The position numbers and the translations under genes are program-made. From Desulfovibrio sp. (lineage in GTDB: Bacteria > Desulfobacterota > Desulfovibrionia > Desulfovibrionales > Desulfovibrionaceae): a DNA stretch of 41,086 bases. Location: the NCBI GenBank assembly GCA_031291035.1, contig JAISLI010000046.1, positions 1-41,086 on the forward strand, given 5' to 3'. Shown here in pieces: positions 37,539 through 41,086 of this stretch (the stretch's first letter is position 1; the number at the start of each line of letters is the position of its first letter). Below the pieces are notes generated by a model. It searched no databases, had not been told where the DNA came from, and saw nothing but the letters and a program-made list of their open reading frames with translations.

Positions 37539-37639
37539 ATCCCAGTTTGCTTTCAGCAGAAAGCAAACTGGGATGGCGGAGGCGAAGCCGCTGCCCGCAA
37601 GTTTTTGAAAAATCAGGCTTTGCCTGTTTTTCAAAAACT
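37539..37639. repeat. Tandem-palindrome intergenic element
   Basis: Two strong palindromes 25 bp apart. First: 16-bp perfect arms, ATCCCAGTTTGCTTTC at 37539-37554 and its complement at 37559-37574, loop AGCA. Second: AGTTTTTGAAAAA-TCAGGC at 37600-37618 and GCCTG-TTTTTCAAAAACT at 37622-37639 with one bulge. Between them GCGGAGGCGAAGCCGC also folds. Lies between the divergent flavoprotein gene and the plus-strand zinc-ribbon gene. Looks like a mobile palindromic unit or a bidirectional structured signal. Confidence 0.7.
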
Positions 37640-37763
37640 TTGGCGTCGAACGCGGCATCCGGCAATTTTGTTCCGACTCCGGAATAAAGTCTTTTCTCCC
37701 TCTGCCGAAAAGGTTTGCATCCGCCGTCAAGGATGACGACGCAAAGCACTCAGGGAGAGAGTC

Positions 37764-38213
37764 ATGCTTGATTACTACCGCTATAAATCGGTGAGCGAAC
37801 TGATGGCGCAGAACAAGCCGGACGAAGCCAGGCTGCTGCTTGCGGAACTGCAGCGCCGCTATGTGTCGGTATGCGACGAAAACGCCGCGCTCAGGACGCA
37901 GATTCAGGAATTCGACGACATCCTGTACATTGCCCGCAATCTGGTTATCGAACGCGGCTTTTACTGGCTGATCACCGGCGCGGTCCGGCAAGGCCCCTTT
38001 TGCCCGACCTGCTGCAAACGCGACGGTCTGCTCGTACGTCTCGTGGGAGACAGGAAAGGACTGATCTGTTCCAATTGCCGGGGCATTTTCCCTTCTCTGC
38101 GGCACAAGCCGGAGGCCGCGGCCATGGCGTCCCCGGACTGCATCCCCGGCACACGCGCGTCCGGGCCCGAATACAGTGCCGGCAAAGCCAAAGTTCTCCC
38201 TTTCCGCCGCTGA
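37764..38213 (+). CDS. Zinc-ribbon protein of unknown function
   Basis: 149 aa; ATG with AGGGAGAG upstream. The N-terminal half is helical and charged (LMAQNKPDEARLLLAELQRR, then ENAALRTQIQEFDDIL). The middle has a four-cysteine zinc ribbon, GPFCPTCCKRDGLL and LICSNCRGIF, around residues 80-110. The C-terminus is Ala/Pro-rich. It is followed on the same strand by the receiver/TPR-like gene starting 40 bp later, so the two may work together. I do not recognise a named family. Confidence 0.75.
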   Translation: MLDYYRYKSVSELMAQNKPDEARLLLAELQRRYVSVCDENAALRTQIQEFDDILYIARNLVIERGFYWLITGAVRQGPFCPTCCKRDGLLVRLVGDRKGLICSNCRGIFPSLRHKPEAAAMASPDCIPGTRASGPEYSAGKAKVLPFRR

Positions 38214-38253
38214 ATGCGTCCGCACAGACCTCAAGCAAAGAGAGCCCCGCACC

Positions 38254-39564
38254 GTGTATAATCCTCTGCCAGCAAATACCGTTCCCCGCCGGGTTTTGGC
38301 CGCGGCCGGCAATGAATCCGCGTTGCGCCTGGATATAAAAGCCCTGCGCGCCTTCGGCGCACGGGAAATCACCTGCCTGAACGAAGCGTCGGGTATTGTT
38401 GATTTTCTGGAAAAACAGCGCGCCCTTGAAGTTACGTCATGCCTGCGGCAGGGAAAAGCAGTCGACGCAAAACGCGTCGTCAACGGCGCAGATCTCGTAA
38501 TTTGCGACGAACAAGCCGCGGGTCTGCACGCAACTGCGCTCCTGTACGAAATATTCACACGGCCGGCACTCCGCACCCAGCCGTACCTTATCCTGAGTTC
38601 CACTGCGGCGAGTGCCGCACGGCTGCGCGCCGCCGGGCTTCATGTGCTGGAACGCCCCTATTCTCCGGACGGACTGTGCGATGCCGTGCGCAAGGCCATG
38701 AGTCCCCTGCGCCGGCTCCCGCACCCCGATGAGTTCCTGTCTCTTGCCGCCCCCCCCGCGGGTTTGTCGGCAAGTTTCGGCCTCGCCCGGAACGGCACGG
38801 CGCGGGTTGGGCAGTGTGAATCTTTCCGGCCGGATTCACAGGCAACTCCGGACACAGCCGGGAGCGGCATGAGGGAAACCGCCCGGAGCGCGGCCGCCCC
38901 ATCGCGTCCGACAGAAAAAAGACGACAAACGGCAATGAGGAAAAACGCCGGTGCGCCGACGACCTCGGAACTGTTCAATCGCGCGCTTGGACGGCTTAAG
39001 GACGGCGATGCCGACGGCGCGGAGCAGGGTTTCCTGGAAGTTCTGCGCAGGCAGAAAGAACATGTAGGCGCGGCCTTGGGCATGGCCCGCATCAGCCGTG
39101 CCCGCCGCGGCGGCGAAAATACCCGCAAGTGGCTGGTGCGGGCAGCGGCCGCCGCCCAACGCGGCAAAGACGGTGAACGGCTGGCGCACATTGGGGAAAT
39201 GCTGCCTTCAGGCATCCGCAACAATATCTTTCTCCACGAAGCCGTCGGACACCTGCTCGACGGCGACTACAGGGAAGCCGTCCACAGTTTTCTGGACGCG
39301 GAAAAGGCCGCGGAAGACATGCCCCTGCACGGCATTGTCGCCCGCGGCTGCCTGCTGACCGGGCACCCGGAGGAAAACATGGGCAGGGTATGCGACGCCC
39401 TGCTCAAGCTCGGCCGCAAAGACGAAGCACTGAAGCTGCGCAGACGCCTGCTGGACTACTCACCTCAGGATGCGCAACGGGATTGCCGGCCGCCGAGGTT
39501 CCCCCTGCTCGCGGAAGCGTTGCACGCTGCCTCTTTCGCAGTTTGGGCCTGGAAACGGGCCTGA
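38254..39564 (+). CDS. Degenerate receiver-like domain with C-terminal TPR region
   Basis: 436 aa from GTG 38254; an ATG at 38176 would overlap the previous gene by 38 bp and the extra residues look non-conserved. Residues about 10-140 have the alpha/beta rhythm of a response-regulator receiver: VLAAAGNESALRLDIKAL, then DLVICDEQAAG at the phospho-Asp strand, YLILSSTAAS, and LERPYSPDGL where the K-P loop would be. The acidic pair and the lysine are missing, so phosphorylation as in CheY is doubtful. A disordered linker (about 165-235) leads to helical repeats (about 240-420) of TPR type: ELFNRALGRLKDGDADGAEQ, HLLDGDYREAVHSFLDAEKA. Function unknown; probably a signalling or scaffold protein. 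Confidence 0.7.
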   Translation: MYNPLPANTVPRRVLAAAGNESALRLDIKALRAFGAREITCLNEASGIVDFLEKQRALEVTSCLRQGKAVDAKRVVNGADLVICDEQAAGLHATALLYEIFTRPALRTQPYLILSSTAASAARLRAAGLHVLERPYSPDGLCDAVRKAMSPLRRLPHPDEFLSLAAPPAGLSASFGLARNGTARVGQCESFRPDSQATPDTAGSGMRETARSAAAPSRPTEKRRQTAMRKNAGAPTTSELFNRALGRLKDGDADGAEQGFLEVLRRQKEHVGAALGMARISRARRGGENTRKWLVRAAAAAQRGKDGERLAHIGEMLPSGIRNNIFLHEAVGHLLDGDYREAVHSFLDAEKAAEDMPLHGIVARGCLLTGHPEENMGRVCDALLKLGRKDEALKLRRRLLDYSPQDAQRDCRPPRFPLLAEALHAASFAVWAWKRA

Positions 39565-39647
39565 GGCGTTGCGGGCCGGCTTCTGTCTTGCGCGTGTCGA
39601 CAGCACGTTATCTTGACCGGTTACAGGCAATACACGAATCGACCTAG

Positions 39648-39667
39648 CCCGAGTTTAACAAATTGAA
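39648..39667. repeat. 20-bp repeat, shared with 40836-40856
   Basis: CCCGAGTTTAACAAATTGAA here; the second copy at 40836-40856 has one extra A. Flanks differ. Probably the end of a lost insertion sequence or a recombination scar. Both copies adjoin IS-like debris. Confidence 0.5.
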
Positions 39668-39675
39668 TGAATACT

Positions 39676-39695
39676 CCACCGGCTGAAGCCGGCGG
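39676..39695. mobile_element. IS200/IS605-like end hairpin (tentative)
   Basis: CCACCGGCTGAAGCCGGCGG forms a stem of GC pairs around TGAA, eight bases after the 20-bp repeat, and a second related piece (AGCTAAAGCCGGCGACATCG) follows. The 'CCxCGGCTnAAGCCGnGG' look is that of IS200/IS605 right ends. No tnpA or tnpB is present nearby, so at most an end remnant. Nothing else recognised in the 255-bp gap between the receiver/TPR gene and nth. Confidence 0.3.
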
Positions 39696-39819
39696 TATCG
39701 GGTAACAGCTAAAGCCGGCGACATCGGCTTCGCCGCTTATTCCCTGTCCCAGGTTGGATATGCGCGGCTTACTGCGCGGCGATGGCGAAGTTTGTGGGTA
39801 GTTCAGCGGGTAACGAAAA

Positions 39820-40503
39820 ATGCCCAAGCAGAGCGGATTGCATAAAAACGTTGCAATTACTAGACAAAATGAAAGAATTATACGCTTTTTGTTAAGTGAG
39901 CGCGTACCGGAAAGCGGCAGTCTGCTCAAAGCTTCCAATCCCTGGGAGTTGCTGGTCGCGGTTATTCTGTCCGCGCAGTGTACGGACGAGCGGGTGAACA
40001 GCGTCACGCCCGCGCTGTTTGCCCGTCTGCCCACTGCCGAGGCAACGGCGCAGGCAACGCAGGAAGAGCTGGAGGAACTGATCCGCAAGGTCGGCCTGTA
40101 CCGCAACAAAGCCGCCGCCGTTCTAGGCGCGGCGCGGCGCATTACGGACGTCTACGGCGGGGAGGTCCCGTCCTCGCTCGACGAACTGCTCACGCTGCCC
40201 GGCGTGGGCCGCAAGACTGCCAACGTGGTGCTTTTCGGCGCTTTCGGCCGCAACGAGGGGCTTGCGGTGGACACTCACGTGGGGCGTATTGCCTGCCGAC
40301 TCGGCCTGTGCGACTCCCGCGACCCGGCGCGCGCGGAAAAAATCCTGACAAATCTGTTCCCGCGCGAGGAGTGGGGCAACGTCAATCACCGCATGGTCCG
40401 CTTCGGGCGCGAAGTCTGCAAGGCCCGGAATCCCCTCTGCTCATCCTGCGGGGCTGCGTCCTTCTGTCCGAAACACGGCGTCGCACTGAAGCAACGCCGC
40501 TGA
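39820..40503 (+). CDS. nth: Endonuclease III (base-excision repair glycosylase/AP lyase)
   Basis: Removes oxidised pyrimidines and nicks abasic sites. 227 aa, slightly longer than the usual 211 because of N-terminal residues. Motifs: SNPWELLVAVILSAQCTD, the helix-hairpin-helix LPGVGRKTANVVL with the catalytic lysine, the catalytic aspartate in AVDTHVGRIACRLGL, and the [4Fe-4S] set C-x6-C-x2-C-x5-C in CKARNPLCSSCGAASFC. No clear ribosome site precedes the ATG, and 39859 onward would also preserve the conserved part. It stands alone between IS remnants. Confidence 0.95.
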   Translation: MPKQSGLHKNVAITRQNERIIRFLLSERVPESGSLLKASNPWELLVAVILSAQCTDERVNSVTPALFARLPTAEATAQATQEELEELIRKVGLYRNKAAAVLGAARRITDVYGGEVPSSLDELLTLPGVGRKTANVVLFGAFGRNEGLAVDTHVGRIACRLGLCDSRDPARAEKILTNLFPREEWGNVNHRMVRFGREVCKARNPLCSSCGAASFCPKHGVALKQRR

Positions 40504-40634
40504 GATCGGGACGACACGGATTTTGTCCGGCGACGCCGAGATGACCGCGGCCCTGCCGTCAGCCGCATGACGGGTGCCGCTTTGACCCGGCCCACGCGCC
40601 GGCGCCGCTCCGCGGAAAGTTGTCCGCATAGAGC

Positions 40635-40846
40635 TGTCGAGAGCAGATGATATGACCGGAATAAGCAGCACGTGAATTGACCGATGAGGAACCTCGAAAT
40701 AAGGAGGTTCCCCAGTGAAGCCGAAAGCGGAATTTCATGAGGTCATGAAAATGAAATTTTTTGAGGTAAACAGCAGGTTTAGCCGTAGAGAGCTGACTAC
40801 TGAAGAGGCGGCGGACATTTTGGGCGTTTCCGTAACCCGAGTTTAA
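40635..40846 (+). mobile_element. IS left-end fragment, copy B (ISNCY-like transposase start)
   Basis: The first 127 bp match copy A at 34716-34841 with few differences. GTG at 40715 opens a 43-codon frame: KPKAEFHEVMKMKFFEVNSR, then FSRRELTTEEAADILGVSVT before TAA at 40844. The second part is the N-terminal helix-turn-helix of an ISNCY-type transposase; everything after it is lost at the 20-bp repeat. The hairpin GGAACCTC (40688-40695) / GAGGTTCC (40704-40711) covers the AAGGAGG ribosome site. Confidence 0.65.
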
Positions 40847-40856
40847 CAAAATTGAA
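40836..40856. repeat. Second copy of the 20-bp repeat
   Basis: CCCGAGTTTAACAAAATTGA-A, same orientation as 39648-39667. It supplies the stop codon that ends the transposase fragment, so it marks the break point of copy B. Confidence 0.5.
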
Positions 40857-41086
40857 GAAAAAATTAATAATTTTAGCATTTTGTATTTTTGTATGGCACA
40901 ACAGTTTTTATAACTTATTTAATTTACATATTTTTTTATTCCTCCGGGCCTGTCGACTATGCCAAGTACACGATATATCTTTTGTGCTTCTGCCGGCGGC
41001 AGCATGGCCTTTCGTATGTGCAGTGCGGCGCCATCGGCTCGGCGGAAACTGCATGTCGCTCGCGTATGTTGTGAAAGTCTGGCCCG
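40857..41086. other. AT-rich then mixed sequence at window edge, no supported gene
   Basis: 40857-40945 is strongly AT-rich and non-coding in appearance. 40950-41086 returns to average composition and is open on both strands to the edge; one minus-strand frame reads KAMLPPAEAQKIYRVLGIVD, which could be the end of a gene lying mostly outside the window. Nothing recognised. Confidence 0.3.

Noticed and set aside
37419-38603. Long upstream extension of the flavodoxin-fold gene
   Set aside because: It runs through the palindromic element and antisense to two plus-strand genes; family homology starts at 37418.
39795-39825. tRNA-like stretch (GGGTAGTTCAGCGGGTAA)
   Set aside because: Resembles a D-arm only; no acceptor, anticodon or T-arm can be placed around it.
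40889-41074. 61-codon open frame at the right edge
   Set aside because: Starts in AT-rich non-coding sequence without a ribosome site and has no protein-like pattern beyond a chance hydrophobic start.

Overview
The window looks like chromosome from a Gram-negative, Desulfovibrionaceae-type (sulfate-reducer-like) deltaproteobacterium. Evidence: dnaA-dnaN-gyrB-gyrA order, a DHH-CBS-poly(A)-polymerase tRNA nucleotidyltransferase, RNase Y together with 6S RNA and ZapA, LPS heptose synthesis (gmhA), and an iron block joining a ferrosome-type P1B-6 ATPase to FeoA-FeoA-FeoB. The genus is inference. Several decayed genes and insertion-sequence remnants suggest a genome undergoing erosion, as in host-associated members of the group.

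Region 1 (1-6.3 kb, minus strand): replication block gyrA (cut by the window edge), gyrB, dnaN and a short dnaA lacking the usual N-terminal domain. The AT-rich gap between dnaA and the divergent M23 peptidase gene is the likely origin area, although I see no convincing DnaA box. Most genes to the right are on the plus strand until about 31 kb.

Region 2 (6.3-11.5 kb): envelope genes. These are an OapA/M23 peptidase, an unknown 74-aa protein, GDP-mannose 4,6-dehydratase and a phosphomannomutase. The last two flank a 0.7 kb graveyard of gene fragments.

Region 3 (11.5-17.8 kb): the most interesting locus. A small membrane protein (FezA-like), a P1B-type ATPase with SCA in place of CPC (FezB-like), an HMA2-like membrane protein (FezC-like), two FeoA proteins, FeoB and a FeoB-associated Cys-rich peptide are packed head to tail behind a promoter with an overlapping dyad. 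I infer ferrous-iron import coupled to iron loading of a ferrosome-like compartment.

Region 4 (18-31 kb): housekeeping. CbpA-CbpM-ClpB (protein disaggregation), GlmU, ZapB-like and ZapA (division), 6S RNA, RNase Y, a TRIC-family channel, GmhA, an FmdB zinc ribbon, HemC and a Lon-related protease.

Region 5 (31-41 kb): minus-strand A-adding enzyme and XerD, then a 6 kb segment between two direct copies of the same IS fragment. It holds a broken IS630-type transposase, ComF, a flavodoxin-fold oxidoreductase, a palindromic intergenic element, a zinc-ribbon protein and a degenerate-receiver/TPR protein, and endonuclease III. The last 0.6 kb is IS debris and AT-rich non-coding sequence.
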